64,000 bases of DNA from an uncultured Nitrospira sp. (lineage in GTDB: Bacteria > Nitrospirota > Nitrospiria > Nitrospirales > Nitrospiraceae): the NCBI GenBank assembly GCA_902500825.1, contig CABVRX010000001.1, positions 62,001 to 126,000 of the forward strand. The letters are read 5' to 3'. Both the position numbers and the translations under genes were made by a program. The notes below the pieces were generated by a model, which saw only the letters and a list, made by a program, of their open reading frames with translations, made no database searches and had not been told where the DNA came from. Position 1 is the stretch's first letter; each line of letters starts with the position of its first letter. This document shows positions 53,988 to 62,550 of the stretch, piece after piece.

Positions 53988-54871
53988 GGAGCGCGGTCTC
54001 CAACGTTCGGTGTAGTATCCGGCTGTGGTTTCTGTAACCGTCGCTTGGCTTCGTCCCACAGCTCATCCATTTCGACCAGCGTCATGTCTGTCAACGACCG
54101 GCCTTTCTCTGTAGCTTGTGCCTCCACCAGATGAAATCGATCGATGAAACGGTTCGTGGCTCGGCGCAGCGCATCTTCAGGATTGGCTTTCAGAAAGCGA
54201 GCGAGATTCACGAGGGAAAACAGAATGTCTCCCAGTTCTCCTTCGATTGCTTCCCGCTCGCTGGGCTGATGAGACACCGGTTCGGTCTCGGTTGGAATCT
54301 GGGCCAACGCCTCCCGCAGTTCGCCGATTTCTTCAGCCACCTTTTCTAGGATCTGTTCAAGACCGGCCTTGCTCTGCGGCCAATCGAAACCGACGCGGGC
54401 CGCTCTTGCCTGAATCTGATAGGCCCGCAACAATGCCGGCAAGGTCTTCGGCACCCCGTCAAGAGCCGATTGTGTGTTCCCAGCCGCTTCTCGCTCGGCG
54501 CGTTTGATGTCCTCCCATTGCGCCAAGACCTGCTCACTATTCGACACCTGTCCTGTCGGGTCGCCGATACGGAACACATGAGGATGTCTGCGGATTAGTT
54601 TTGCCGTGAGCGTCTCGATCACATCCTCCACCGTAAAGGAGCCGGCTTCAGCGGCAATCTGGCTGTGAAAAATGACTTGTAAGAGAACATCGCCGAGTTC
54701 TTCACGCAGCTTCTGCTTGTCACGCTGATCGATAGTCTCGATGACTTCGTACGCCTCTTCGAGAAGGTAAGGTTTAAGTGATTCGTGAGTCTGCTTCCGA
54801 TCCCACGGACATCCGTTTTGCGCGCGGAGTACAGCCATCAGTTCAACGACTTTAGTAAAATGTGTCGACAT
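53984..54871 (-). CDS. mazG: Nucleoside triphosphate pyrophosphohydrolase MazG
   Basis: A 295-residue MazG with two MazG folds. The first has CPWDRKQTHESLKPYLLEEAYE and EELGDVLLQVIFHSQ, the metal-binding EExxE/ExxD pattern; the second lies at about 175-275. It hydrolyses non-canonical NTPs. The frame is open to a GTG at 54925, which would add 18 residues; I chose the ATG at 54871 as closer to the family start. No clear ribosome-binding site distinguishes them. Confidence 0.9.
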   Translation of the reverse strand: MSTHFTKVVELMAVLRAQNGCPWDRKQTHESLKPYLLEEAYEVIETIDQRDKQKLREELGDVLLQVIFHSQIAAEAGSFTVEDVIETLTAKLIRRHPHVFRIGDPTGQVSNSEQVLAQWEDIKRAEREAAGNTQSALDGVPKTLPALLRAYQIQARAARVGFDWPQSKAGLEQILEKVAEEIGELREALAQIPTETEPVSHQPSEREAIEGELGDILFSLVNLARFLKANPEDALRRATNRFIDRFHLVEAQATEKGRSLTDMTLVEMDELWDEAKRRLQKPQPDTTPNVGDRAP

Positions 54872-55044
54872 TGATGGTGCTGCCGATAGTTCGAGGTCTA
54901 TTGATGAAACCGGAATAGGCTGCACTCTATACTGAGAACGGCTGCCGCTTCAATGGCCGCTATCTACAGTAGGACTTGACGGTAGGCAAGAATAGACTAA
55001 AAATGTGCGCGTGTTGTTTTTGTGCCGTATGCGCGTGTGTGCGA

Positions 55045-55219
55045 CGGATACACTGCCATGCCTTCTGGTATTCCTTCGCCACGCATCTGCGTAAAAGTGG
55101 CTCTGATATTCGAGCCGCCCAGAAGTTGTTAGGCATCGCGATGTCAATAGACGATGATCTACACGCATGTCCTTCATCGAAGGCCAGCGGGTGGTCGCAG
55201 TCCTTTGGACAGCATGTGA
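55045..55219 (+). pseudogene. Integron integrase (IntI) C-terminal remnant
   Basis: Frame 1 from 55045 encodes HAFWYSFATHLRKSG then SDIRAAQKLLG, the integrase box before the active Tyr. From about 55151 homology continues one frame on with TMIYTHVLHR and ends SPLDSM followed by a stop at 55217-55219, the typical end of IntI. The HxxRH box now reads HAFWY, so the catalytic Arg is lost (cgg to tgg would do this). About 260 N-terminal residues are missing. It reads in the same direction as the downstream cassettes. Confidence 0.8.
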
Positions 55220-55239
55220 ACCCATTCACGGGGCGGGTG

Positions 55240-55391
55240 TTATGCCGATCCGCATAAGAACGCGTGCTAAATGGTCACACAGTCGTCATCCATTGAAACG
55301 GCGGTGGTTATGACGTATTGTTCGCGAACAGTTGTGGCGTGTTATGCGGGCAGAAATTGGCAGATCCGGATCTTATGCGGATCGGCCTAAG
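55240..55391. repeat. Inverted repeat flanking the first cassette junction
   Basis: TTATGCCGATCCGCATAAG (55240-55258) and CTTATGCGGATCGGCCTAAG (55372-55391) are nearly perfect reverse complements. GTTATGC occurs again at about 55341. The position, just after the integrase remnant and just before a short ORF, suits a long attC or an altered attI site, but the core GTTRRRY motif is not clean. Confidence 0.5.
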
Positions 55392-55410
55392 CATTGTTAG
55401 CTAGGCGTAA

Positions 55411-55644
55411 ATGGATCGCACGACCAATCCGCTCACAAAGGAACAGGAAGCACTGCGGGGGCGAGCGATCAAGGACATGTCCGACGATCAACTCCGCCTC
55501 TGGATCGACGCGTGCGAACGCATGGAGCGCTGGGTTGCCTTCGCCAAAGCGCGCCGCATGTGGAAGCGCAGCCACCAAGCCGCCGTGGAAGAAATGGCGT
55601 TGCGGGAAGATCGGCGCGCGAAGCGTACTGCCGCCGCTAGCTAA
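55411..55644 (+). CDS. Integron cassette ORF, hypothetical (77 aa)
   Basis: A 77-residue charged helical protein (KDMSDDQLRLWIDACERME and REDRRAKRTAAAS) with no recognised family. The frame starts 8 bases after a GTTAGCT-AGGC junction, a common cassette layout, and its stop lies inside GCTAACGAGG, which resembles the start of an attC site. Cassette ORFs are often of unknown function. Confidence 0.55.
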   Translation: MDRTTNPLTKEQEALRGRAIKDMSDDQLRLWIDACERMERWVAFAKARRMWKRSHQAAVEEMALREDRRAKRTAAAS

Positions 55645-55657
55645 CGAGGAGTTGTAG

Positions 55658-55972
55658 CTGACGGCGCGCCTTCCTAAAGGACTGCGCAAAAGCTCAAGTG
55701 CGAAATCTGTGAAGAATTCGGAGAGCATTTTGATGGGTCGCATTGGATTGCCGACAAGGATGGCGGCAGCACGCAAAGTTACAACATCTTGCAGGATGCC
55801 GAATTGCCACCGGAAGCTCGACAGAGATGATCCAATCATCACGCAACGAGCGAAAGAAGCTTTGCTGTTCCGGGAGGTGAAGCGAATTCTCGAAGCTCCC
55901 GAAGATTCCAAAAACACCAAGAGAGACCTTGTTGAGATATGCAATGCGATCCTCACGAGAAAGATCACATGA
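55658..55972 (+). pseudogene. Frameshifted cassette ORF (CxxC protein remnant)
   Basis: Frame 2 is open here, but the sequence is protein-like in three pieces. LTARLPKGLRK is in frame 2, then KLKCEICEEFGEHFDGSHW through AELPPEAR is in frame 1 (about 55693-55825), then RDDPIITQRAKEALLF to the stop is again in frame 2. The shifts compensate each other, leaving an open frame but a scrambled, Cys-less middle. The CEIC pair suggests a zinc ribbon in the ancestor. Confidence 0.5.
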
Positions 55973-55988
55973 GCTACAAAGGGCAACG

Positions 55989-56051
55989 GGCTAACCAATC
56001 GCTCCAGCAAACCGCTGGTAGCCCGATGGTCACTGAGCTTTTCCGTTAGGC
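55989..56051 (+). other. attC: attC recombination site
   Basis: R'' GGCTAAC at 55989-55995 and R' GTTAGGC at 56045-56051 are exact matches to attC core ends and to each other as reverse complements. Inside, GCTCCAG and CTGAGC pair with one extrahelical base, as attC hairpins do. The length of 63 bases is normal. The cassette start of the dioxygenase gene lies just beyond. Confidence 0.8.
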
Positions 56052-56099
56052 GTGTGATTTTGTCTACCGCGGGTGCGAATACCCAAAGAGGAGGCAAAC

Positions 56100-56771
56100 A
56101 TGAGCAAGGATCTGATTCCAAAGATGACGTTGGCCACATCACGGCGGACGTTCTTGTACCGGAGCGCAGTGATGCTTGGGGGCGCGCTTCTGGGGGGCCC
56201 CGCTTTTGCCGCCAACCAAGTCTGTCGCCTCACCGAGCCCGAGATAGTTGGTCCGTTCTATCGGTTCGGCGCGCCGTTTCGGAGTCAGCTGGCAGGACCT
56301 GACGAGCCCGGTGACAGGCTTATTCTGACCGGCACTGTATTCAGTTCAGACTGCCGTACACCCTTACCTGGGGCGCTGATCGAGGTGTGGCAAGCGAACA
56401 ACGCTGGCCTATACGACACGAGCAAGCCTGGCAACTTCACCGAGGCCGCCACGTTCCACTTGCGGGGGATGCTGTATACCAATGAAAAAGGCCAGTACCA
56501 GATTGAGACGATTGTACCGGGCCGTTATCCGGTCCCGCCGAATCTGCCGGGGCTTGAGAAATACGCGGGATTGACGCGACCCGCTCACATTCACTTCCGG
56601 GTGATCGAATCGCTGCACGTCCCGCTCACGGCGCAGCTCTATTTCAAGGGTGACCCCTTCATCGCCAAGGACCCCTGGGCCGGCCACAAGCAATCCTTGG
56701 CTATCGATCTAAAGCAGGACGGTAAGCTTCGACGCGGAGTTTTTGACATTGTGCTCGGTAGGGGTTTTTGA
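56100..56771 (+). CDS. Tat-exported intradiol ring-cleavage dioxygenase-like protein
   Basis: A 223-residue protein. A twin-arginine signal (TSRRTFLYRSAVMLGG, about 13-28) is followed by an intradiol dioxygenase domain: EIVGPFYRFGAPFR, GTVFSSDCRTPLPGALIEVWQA, and RPAHIHFRV, which contains two likely iron-ligand His. Ligand Tyr candidates are in GLYD and GRYPVPP. It would oxidise catechol-like rings outside the cytoplasm. Its gene is bracketed by two attC sites, so it is an integron cassette. Start chosen at the ATG behind AGAGGAGG. Confidence 0.87.
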   Translation: MSKDLIPKMTLATSRRTFLYRSAVMLGGALLGGPAFAANQVCRLTEPEIVGPFYRFGAPFRSQLAGPDEPGDRLILTGTVFSSDCRTPLPGALIEVWQANNAGLYDTSKPGNFTEAATFHLRGMLYTNEKGQYQIETIVPGRYPVPPNLPGLEKYAGLTRPAHIHFRVIESLHVPLTAQLYFKGDPFIAKDPWAGHKQSLAIDLKQDGKLRRGVFDIVLGRGF

Positions 56772-56778
56772 GAGGGGC

Positions 56779-56846
56779 GCCTAACGAAGGCACTGCAGCA
56801 GACGCGCCCGTTTCCGCGGGCGCGCGGCTGAGCTTCGGCGTTCAGC
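56779..56846 (+). other. attC: attC recombination site with altered R' end
   Basis: R'' GCCTAAC at 56779-56785 and R' GTTCAGC at 56840-56846 bound an imperfect palindrome. The arms are GAAGGCACTGCAGC and GCGGCTGAGCTTC, and the apex has CGCGCCCG pairing with CGGGCGCG. The R' deviates from GTTRRRY by one base, which may reduce recombination. It closes the dioxygenase cassette. Confidence 0.78.
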
Positions 56847-57211
56847 AAAGAAGGATGAAAATATCTCTCGTGCCAATTTACACTAGCAGGCGGCGGAAAA
56901 ACTCGATTTTTATGCTTCGACAGGACTCAGCACGAACGGAAAACCCCAGTATATTCAATGACCGTTCCGTTCGTCCTGAGGCTCTCGAAGGATGAACGGA
57001 AAGGGTTTTCCCAGCCTGCTAGAGCATCTTGTGACGCATTCCATCGCTGATCGCCGTCGCATGTCTTCGTGCGATCGCCTATGAGGTACTAAAGGCGGCG
57101 GTGCACCGAAGATCTCGTCCAGCGGCATGCTTGTCAAGAGCACAAAGTTTAAGCTGGCGCGGAGGCTCAGAAAACTCGCCACCTTAAAGAGCGATAGTAT
57201 AGACTAACATT
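56847..57211. other. Gene-poor stretch after the last attC
   Basis: No gene is supported in these 365 bases. Its main content is the palindromic element at 56883-57022. The rest shows no motif that I recognise; cassette genes do not continue. Confidence 0.5.
56883..57022. repeat. Palindromic element with CTAGCAGGC ends
   Basis: CTAGCAGGC at 56883-56891 is the reverse complement of GCCTGCTAG at 57014-57022. Inner arms CTTCGACAGGACTCAGCACGAACGGA (split view: CTTCGACAGGACTCAG, then CACGAACGGA) match the reverse complement of TCCGTTCGTCCTGAG plus CTCTCGAAG. TCCGTTC (56966-56972) and GAACGGA (56994-57000) form a further hairpin. It resembles widespread TTCGACAGGCTCAG-type intergenic repeats. Confidence 0.7.
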
Positions 57212-57412
57212 ATGATTCTCATACGCTTTCCAAATCCGGAATCAAAACGCGCCGCACTCGGTCGACTTGCTGATCGTTTCCGTTTCAGGATTTGGGCGAG
57301 TGGCGAAATGTTGGTGCCGGTGGAGGGAATCGTATTCACCGCCGAGGGACCGCGCACTTATGAGCAGAATGGTTCGGCGTTTCGAGGTTCTCCTGCCGCT
57401 GCGCTTTTTTAA
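57212..57412 (+). CDS. Small hypothetical protein, possibly internally deleted (66 aa)
   Basis: A 66-residue ORF starting MILIRFPNPESKRAALGRL and containing ASGEMLVPVEGIVFTAEGP. From memory it resembles a small family in which VPV...FTAEGP is separated by more residues, so an internal loss is likely. Its end overlaps the next broken frame (57360) by 53 bases. It may no longer be functional. Confidence 0.4.
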   Translation: MILIRFPNPESKRAALGRLADRFRFRIWASGEMLVPVEGIVFTAEGPRTYEQNGSAFRGSPAAALF

Positions 57413-57521
57413 TGACGGGACTATAGTTCCCGATAACGCGATCGCCGACACATTGCTTGAATTAAAACCACAATTCGGGGCCGTGTCGTGCGACACTCAA
57501 ACCATTCGCGGGCAGTGGCGA
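57360..57521 (+). pseudogene. Truncated partner of the 57212 gene
   Basis: The 54 codons MSRMVRRFEVLLPLRFF to RGQWR look like a real protein start (FNDGTIVPDNAIADTLLEL in the middle), but similarity seems to stop there and the frame then runs out into low-quality sequence overlapping the DUF1844 gene. A T-run (cttttttaat) may have gained a base. I take it as a decayed second gene of the pair; based on memory of the family, not a search. Confidence 0.4.
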
Positions 57522-57618
57522 CGTGCGGTAACAAATCCGCGCGGTACAAGCTTGCGACCGAATAGACCCTATGGTAGGGTACCGGCAATATTTGGGAATG
57601 TGAGGGGAGAGAGGAAAA

Positions 57619-58008
57619 ATGGCAGAGGAAGAGCACGGATTTGTGATTCGCGATCGGCGGGCAAGCGGAGCAACCGAGGCCGCTCCAACGGCGTCTTCGC
57701 CCTCAAAAGAGGCGACGTCTGCAACGTCCTCGACCGAACCCTCTCAAACGCCTCCGACACCTCCGGTCACATTTTCATCATTCATCATTTCGTTGGGCTC
57801 GTCCTCCCTTATGCTCATGGGTGAGCAACTGGATCCCCAACAGCCTTCGATACCGGTCAATCTGCCGCAAGCCAAAGAAATTATCGATCTATTGTCGGTC
57901 TTAGAAGACAAGACAAAAGGCAATCTGACCGCTGATGAACAGACGGTCCTGCGGGATATGCTCTATGCGCTTCGCATGAAGTATGTCACGTTGGCCCCGC
58001 CAAAGTAG
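57619..58008 (+). CDS. DUF1844 family protein
   Basis: A 129-residue protein. The first 50 residues are Ser/Thr/Pro-rich and the remainder is the DUF1844 domain (TFSSFIISLGSSSLMLMGE, then NLPQAKEIIDLLSVLEDKTKGNL). The domain has no known function. It begins behind GGGGAGAGAGG. It lies upstream of ntrY-ntrX and may belong to the stable chromosome beyond the integron remnant. Confidence 0.85.
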   Translation: MAEEEHGFVIRDRRASGATEAAPTASSPSKEATSATSSTEPSQTPPTPPVTFSSFIISLGSSSLMLMGEQLDPQQPSIPVNLPQAKEIIDLLSVLEDKTKGNLTADEQTVLRDMLYALRMKYVTLAPPK

Positions 58009-58149
58009 AATCCTATCGTTTGATTCTCCGTCCCGCGAGCTCTTTGACGACTGCGAATTGTGCTGCAGGCTTTGAGACTGCTTCGTAAGTCGGTTATAGT
58101 GCTACAAACCTCCGTTTTCTTGTGCCGATGGTGCTCAGAGGACGAGTGA

Positions 58150-60483
58150 ATGCCTGAGTTGAAACACCCCATACCTGTGGCAGGACCTGCTTCCGAAGGG
58201 AGTACCGACGGTTACTTCCTCCCAGTCGGCAGTCAGCGGCGTCGTGCTTCGGACAGCCAACTCAAGCAGCCTGATCGAAAGCCACCCCATCTTCGCCCTG
58301 TCTGGATTGTGTTGATCCTCCTGGTTCCCTGCGTGGCTCTCACGCTGTATTACTCACAAGTCGCTACCCCTGGTTCTGAAGAAAGCAGCTCTTTTCTGCC
58401 GACGACCAGCTACGCGCTGGTTCTCCTCCTGGTTAATTTGGATCTGATCGGCTTCGTGGTGCTGCTGCTGCTATTGTCCAGAAATTTGATCAAAGCGTAT
58501 TTCGAACGCCGGCATCGTCTTGTGGGGGCAGGATTTCGTACCAAGCTCATTGCTGCGTTTATCGGGTTCTCATTGATCCCGACGCTGCTCCTGGCGTTCG
58601 TTGCGAGCGGGCTGGTCAATAAGGCCGTCGATGTGTGGTTCAGCGAGCACATCGAGAAGGTTATGAGGGATTCGTACGAAGTGGCTCGTATGCAGCACGC
58701 GGGGCATGTCGCACTCGCGGTCAACAGCGCGCGGGCCATTTCTCAGGAACTGTTCCGTGAAGACATGCTGACTCCGGTACAGCGTGATCTATTGATTGCC
58801 GCGATGGCTCGGAAACGGATGGAATACGGCGTTGCCGGGATCGAGGTGTTTTCGAGCAAGATGGAGACTCTCACCAAGTCACTTGATAGTGACATTCCGC
58901 CTGGGGTGTTGGATTTGCCGATCAGTCAGCTGGTCTTACAAGTCATTAACGGCAAGCAAGAGTTCACCTCCGTCCAGGAGGCCCAGACGGGCAGATTGGT
59001 GCGCGCCGCTATCCCGGTGGCGTCCGGAAGCCGACGAGGCGAGTTGGAGGGTGTCGTGGTCGTGGAAACCTACGTCCCTGAATCCCTGTTGACCAAAATG
59101 GAGGGGATCGGTCGTCAATACACGGCATACAAGCAGATCAAGGCGATGAAAAACCCGATTAAAGCCGGAGCGTACCTGTTTGTTGCCGTCGTCGCGGTGT
59201 TGATTCTCTTCAGCGCGACGTGGTTCGGATTTTATGTGGCGCGCGGGATCACCGTTCCGATTCAACGGTTGGCGGAAGCGACCGAAGCAGTCGCCCAGGG
59301 TGATCTGTCGGTGCAGATCGATGCCAAGGCCACCGATGAAATCGGGACGCTGATCGAATCGTTCAATCGGATGACGCAAGATCTGCAGGGGAGTAAATCG
59401 AAACTTGAGGAGGCCAACCTGACTCTGCGGAACACCAATGTCGAGCTGGATCGCCGTCGCGCCTATATCGAATCGGTTGTTGAGACGATTGCCGCCGGTC
59501 TTTTGTCGATCGATCGGAGCGGAACGATCACCACCTTCAACCCATCGGCCGAGCGCATTCTTGGGTTGGCTGCCGACCGGTTCAGAGGACGGTCGGCCAA
59601 TGAGGCATTCAAGGAGTTCGGTCTCGATCCGTTCCAGACCGCCTATGACAGTATGCTGGCCGATGAGCGTGACGATTTGGACCTGGAAGCGCAGTTGGAT
59701 ATCCAAGGGAAGCTCATTACGATCGGTCTGAAAGGGTCTCGCATGCGGGATGAGGCCAATAAAGATTTGGGGTTTGTCTTGGTGTTTGAAGATCTGACGG
59801 AGTTGATCAAGGCGCAGAAAGTTGCGGCTTGGCAGGAGGTCGCGAAGCGCGTCGCCCATGAAATCAAGAATCCACTGACCCCCATTCAACTGTCGGCTCA
59901 GCGGTTGCGCAAAAAGTTCTTCGAAAAATCCCCCGACCTTGACCGCGTGTTCGATGATGCGACCAATGTGATCATCAATGAGGTCGGAAGCCTGAAAGAG
60001 ATGCTGGACGAGTTCTCGAAGTTCGCCCGTTTGCCTGCTCCACAAATGACGAGACAGTCCTTGCACGATGTGGTACGGGAAGTGGCAACGCTCTATCGCG
60101 AGGCGCAGAAAGATATTGTGCTGATCGTGGACCTGGACGAGGATCTGCCGCCCATCAATTTCGACCGTGAACAACTGAGACGGGTGTTCGTCAATCTCTT
60201 CGACAACGCGGTTCAGGCGATGAATCAGAAAGGGCGGCTGTGGGTCGGTACGAAGTATGATACGAAACGCCGTCGCGTGGTCGCCACGGTGGCGGATGAG
60301 GGGCCTGGTATCGCTCCCGAGGATCAGGAACGGTTGTTTGTGCCGTATTTTACCCGCAAGAAGACCGGAACCGGGCTGGGATTGGCGATCGTCCGCCGGA
60401 TTATCACCGATCATGAAGGCCAGATCCATGTGGGGAACAATCACCCGAAGGGAGCCGTCTTTACGTTCGATTTGCCGGTGTAA
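58150..60483 (+). CDS. ntrY: NtrY-type sensor histidine kinase
   Basis: A 777-residue membrane kinase. Membrane segments lie at about 52-70, 88-113, 135-158 and 338-362, with a periplasmic sensor between the last two. HAMP (about 363-415) and PAS (about 430-540) domains follow. HisKA has H near 571 in RVAHEIKNPLTPIQL, and the ATPase domain holds LFDNAVQAMN, DEGPGI and GTGLGLAIV. It pairs with the sigma-54 regulator directly downstream. The NtrY architecture suggests nitrogen or redox sensing; the signal is not shown. Confidence 0.92.
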   Translation: MPELKHPIPVAGPASEGSTDGYFLPVGSQRRRASDSQLKQPDRKPPHLRPVWIVLILLVPCVALTLYYSQVATPGSEESSSFLPTTSYALVLLLVNLDLIGFVVLLLLLSRNLIKAYFERRHRLVGAGFRTKLIAAFIGFSLIPTLLLAFVASGLVNKAVDVWFSEHIEKVMRDSYEVARMQHAGHVALAVNSARAISQELFREDMLTPVQRDLLIAAMARKRMEYGVAGIEVFSSKMETLTKSLDSDIPPGVLDLPISQLVLQVINGKQEFTSVQEAQTGRLVRAAIPVASGSRRGELEGVVVVETYVPESLLTKMEGIGRQYTAYKQIKAMKNPIKAGAYLFVAVVAVLILFSATWFGFYVARGITVPIQRLAEATEAVAQGDLSVQIDAKATDEIGTLIESFNRMTQDLQGSKSKLEEANLTLRNTNVELDRRRAYIESVVETIAAGLLSIDRSGTITTFNPSAERILGLAADRFRGRSANEAFKEFGLDPFQTAYDSMLADERDDLDLEAQLDIQGKLITIGLKGSRMRDEANKDLGFVLVFEDLTELIKAQKVAAWQEVAKRVAHEIKNPLTPIQLSAQRLRKKFFEKSPDLDRVFDDATNVIINEVGSLKEMLDEFSKFARLPAPQMTRQSLHDVVREVATLYREAQKDIVLIVDLDEDLPPINFDREQLRRVFVNLFDNAVQAMNQKGRLWVGTKYDTKRRRVVATVADEGPGIAPEDQERLFVPYFTRKKTGTGLGLAIVRRIITDHEGQIHVGNNHPKGAVFTFDLPV

Positions 60484-60523
60484 GGCAGTTCGGTGACGGG
60501 TACGTCGTAAGGAGAAAGGGGTT

Positions 60524-61915
60524 ATGTCGGCATCGATCCTAGTAGTGGACGACGAAGAAGCGATTCGTACGTCACTGCGAAGCATTCTTGAAGATGAAGG
60601 GTATGACGTGTCGGTCGCCGCCAATGGGGTGGAGGCGCTGAAAATATATGGAACCGACCCTCCGGATCTCATGATTCTGGACATCTGGATGCCGGAGCTG
60701 GACGGGCTGGAGACCTTACGGCGGGTGAAAGAATTTGTGCCCACGACGCAGGTCATGATGATCTCCGGACATGGATCCATCGAAACGGCCGTGAAAGCCA
60801 TTAAGCTGGGAGCGTACGATTACATCGAGAAGCCGTTGTCGCTGGAGAATGTCACGCTCCGTGTCAAGCATGCGTTGGAGCAGTTCCGCTTGGCGCAAGA
60901 GAACCGGTCGCTGCGGACCAAAGTCCAGCAAAAGTTCGAGTTGGTCGGGCAGTCGCCGGCCATGCAGCGGCTACGTGAGCTTATCCAAACGGCAGGTCCC
61001 ACGAACAGTCGGGTCTTGATCGGGGGCGAAAATGGAACGGGGAAGGAGCTGGTGGCTCGAGCCATCCATCTGCACAGCACCAGATCGGACCATCCGTTCG
61101 TGGCCGTCAATTGTGCGGCCATCCCCGAGACATTGATTGAGAGCGAATTGTTCGGTCACGAAAAAGGCTCTTTCACCGGAGCCACCTCCCTGAAGCGTGG
61201 TCAGTTCGAACAGGCTGATGGAGGCACGCTGTTTCTGGATGAAATCGGCGACATGAGCCTCAATACGCAGGCGAAAGTCTTGCGGGCGTTGCAGGAGCAG
61301 CAATTCACACGAGTCGGTGGGACCAAATTGATGAAGGTTGATGTGCGGGTACTGGCGGCTTCCAACAAGGACTTGGAAAAAGAAATCGGCAAGGGACAAT
61401 TTCGAGAGGATCTGTACTACCGTCTCAATGTCGTTCCGATTGTTGTGCCGCCGTTGCGGGAGCGGCGAGAAGATATCCCGGCGCTTGTGCGGCATTTCAT
61501 GAAGGTGCATGTCGAGGAGCAAGGGTTGCGGATGAAGGACGTTTCGCCGGAGGCGATGGTCGTGTTTCAGCACTATGAATGGCCGGGAAATATTCGGGAA
61601 TTGAGGAATTTGGTCGAGCGACTCATGATCATGGTGCCGGGGTTTGTGATCGAAGCCTCCCAGGCCGCCGTGTCGTTGCAAGGACGAACCACCGGCGTGG
61701 TGCCGGCCGGCAATCACGCAGCCAATCCACTTTTCACAAAATCTTATGATTCTCTTCGAGATGCACGGAATGCGTTCGAAAGAGAATACATCAGCCGCAA
61801 ACTTCGGGAACACCACTGGAACATTTCACGCACCGCCGAGGATCTGAAGATCGAGCGAAGTCATCTTCACCGCAAGATCAAGTTGCTCGATGTGGAGATG
61901 CGACCGGAGAGCTAA
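60524..61915 (+). CDS. ntrX: Sigma-54-dependent response regulator NtrX
   Basis: A 463-residue activator. The receiver has phospho-acceptor D53 in ILDIWMPELDG. The AAA+ domain (about 145-375) has Walker A GENGTGKELVARAIH and Walker B GGTLFLDEIGD. The sigma-54 contact loop reads GSFTGA where GAFTGA is usual. A Fis-type helix-turn-helix ends the protein (NISRTAEDLKIERSHLHRKI). It is 40 bases after ntrY and is its likely partner. Confidence 0.93.
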   Translation: MSASILVVDDEEAIRTSLRSILEDEGYDVSVAANGVEALKIYGTDPPDLMILDIWMPELDGLETLRRVKEFVPTTQVMMISGHGSIETAVKAIKLGAYDYIEKPLSLENVTLRVKHALEQFRLAQENRSLRTKVQQKFELVGQSPAMQRLRELIQTAGPTNSRVLIGGENGTGKELVARAIHLHSTRSDHPFVAVNCAAIPETLIESELFGHEKGSFTGATSLKRGQFEQADGGTLFLDEIGDMSLNTQAKVLRALQEQQFTRVGGTKLMKVDVRVLAASNKDLEKEIGKGQFREDLYYRLNVVPIVVPPLRERREDIPALVRHFMKVHVEEQGLRMKDVSPEAMVVFQHYEWPGNIRELRNLVERLMIMVPGFVIEASQAAVSLQGRTTGVVPAGNHAANPLFTKSYDSLRDARNAFEREYISRKLREHHWNISRTAEDLKIERSHLHRKIKLLDVEMRPES

Positions 61916-61932
61916 GGAAGATGGCGATAGGA

Positions 61933-62550
61933 TCAGCGCTCTTTGCACGTTGAGCAGACGTGGTCCTGGAACTTCGTCGCAGGGTGAGCCTGCACGTACT
62001 CGTTCAGGGCGGTTTCCGACATGTGCGCAGGATGAGCTTTTCTACAGGATGGGCAGACGGGTATCAGTTGTTGCAACGTGGCGATGTCGCGTAGGGTGCG
62101 ATCAAGGTCGGTGATGGTTTTCGTGACCTCTTGTTCCCAATTCTTTCTCGCGTCCGTTTCTTGTTTGAGCTTGAATGCGGATTTCACTCGCGCAAGGAGC
62201 TCTACCTGTTCCACCGGTTTTCTGATGTAGTCCGTCGCTCCGGCGTCGAATGCCGCTTGGAGCCAGTCCTTTTGGTTTCGCGCCGTCACGATGATGATCG
62301 GAATCCCTGAAAACGCATCGATCGCTTTGATGCGGCGACAGGCTTCGACCCCGTCCATGCCCGGCATCTTGATATCCAGCAAAATGACATCGGCCTTGAC
62401 TCCGTTGACACCAGCGTGATCCAGGTCCAGCCTTGTGAAGGCGTCGTTTGCGGAAGAGACCGTGATCAGGTCTCGATATCCGGCATTCTTGAGTATGTGA
62501 TGTAGTAGTAGACGCTCATCGGGAGAGTCGTCGACTATTAAAATCGCCAC
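61933..62550 (-). CDS. Response regulator with C-terminal zinc ribbon
   Basis: A 205-residue protein with an intact receiver domain (1-128; IVDDSPDE, phospho-acceptor D59 in LLDIKMPGMDG, Lys in IRKPVEQ). A coiled helix (about 130-158) leads to a small domain with LIPVCPSCRKAH and CSTCK, a tetracysteine zinc site. Similar receiver-coil-zinc modules occur in stand-alone regulators; the output is unknown. It converges on ntrX with 17 bases between. Confidence 0.87.
   Translation of the reverse strand: MAILIVDDSPDERLLLHHILKNAGYRDLITVSSANDAFTRLDLDHAGVNGVKADVILLDIKMPGMDGVEACRRIKAIDAFSGIPIIIVTARNQKDWLQAAFDAGATDYIRKPVEQVELLARVKSAFKLKQETDARKNWEQEVTKTITDLDRTLRDIATLQQLIPVCPSCRKAHPAHMSETALNEYVQAHPATKFQDHVCSTCKER

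Noticed and set aside
58936-60801. A 621-codon open frame on the minus strand
   Set aside because: It covers the ntrY gene in antisense; the + strand frame has complete kinase domains and a ribosome-binding context.
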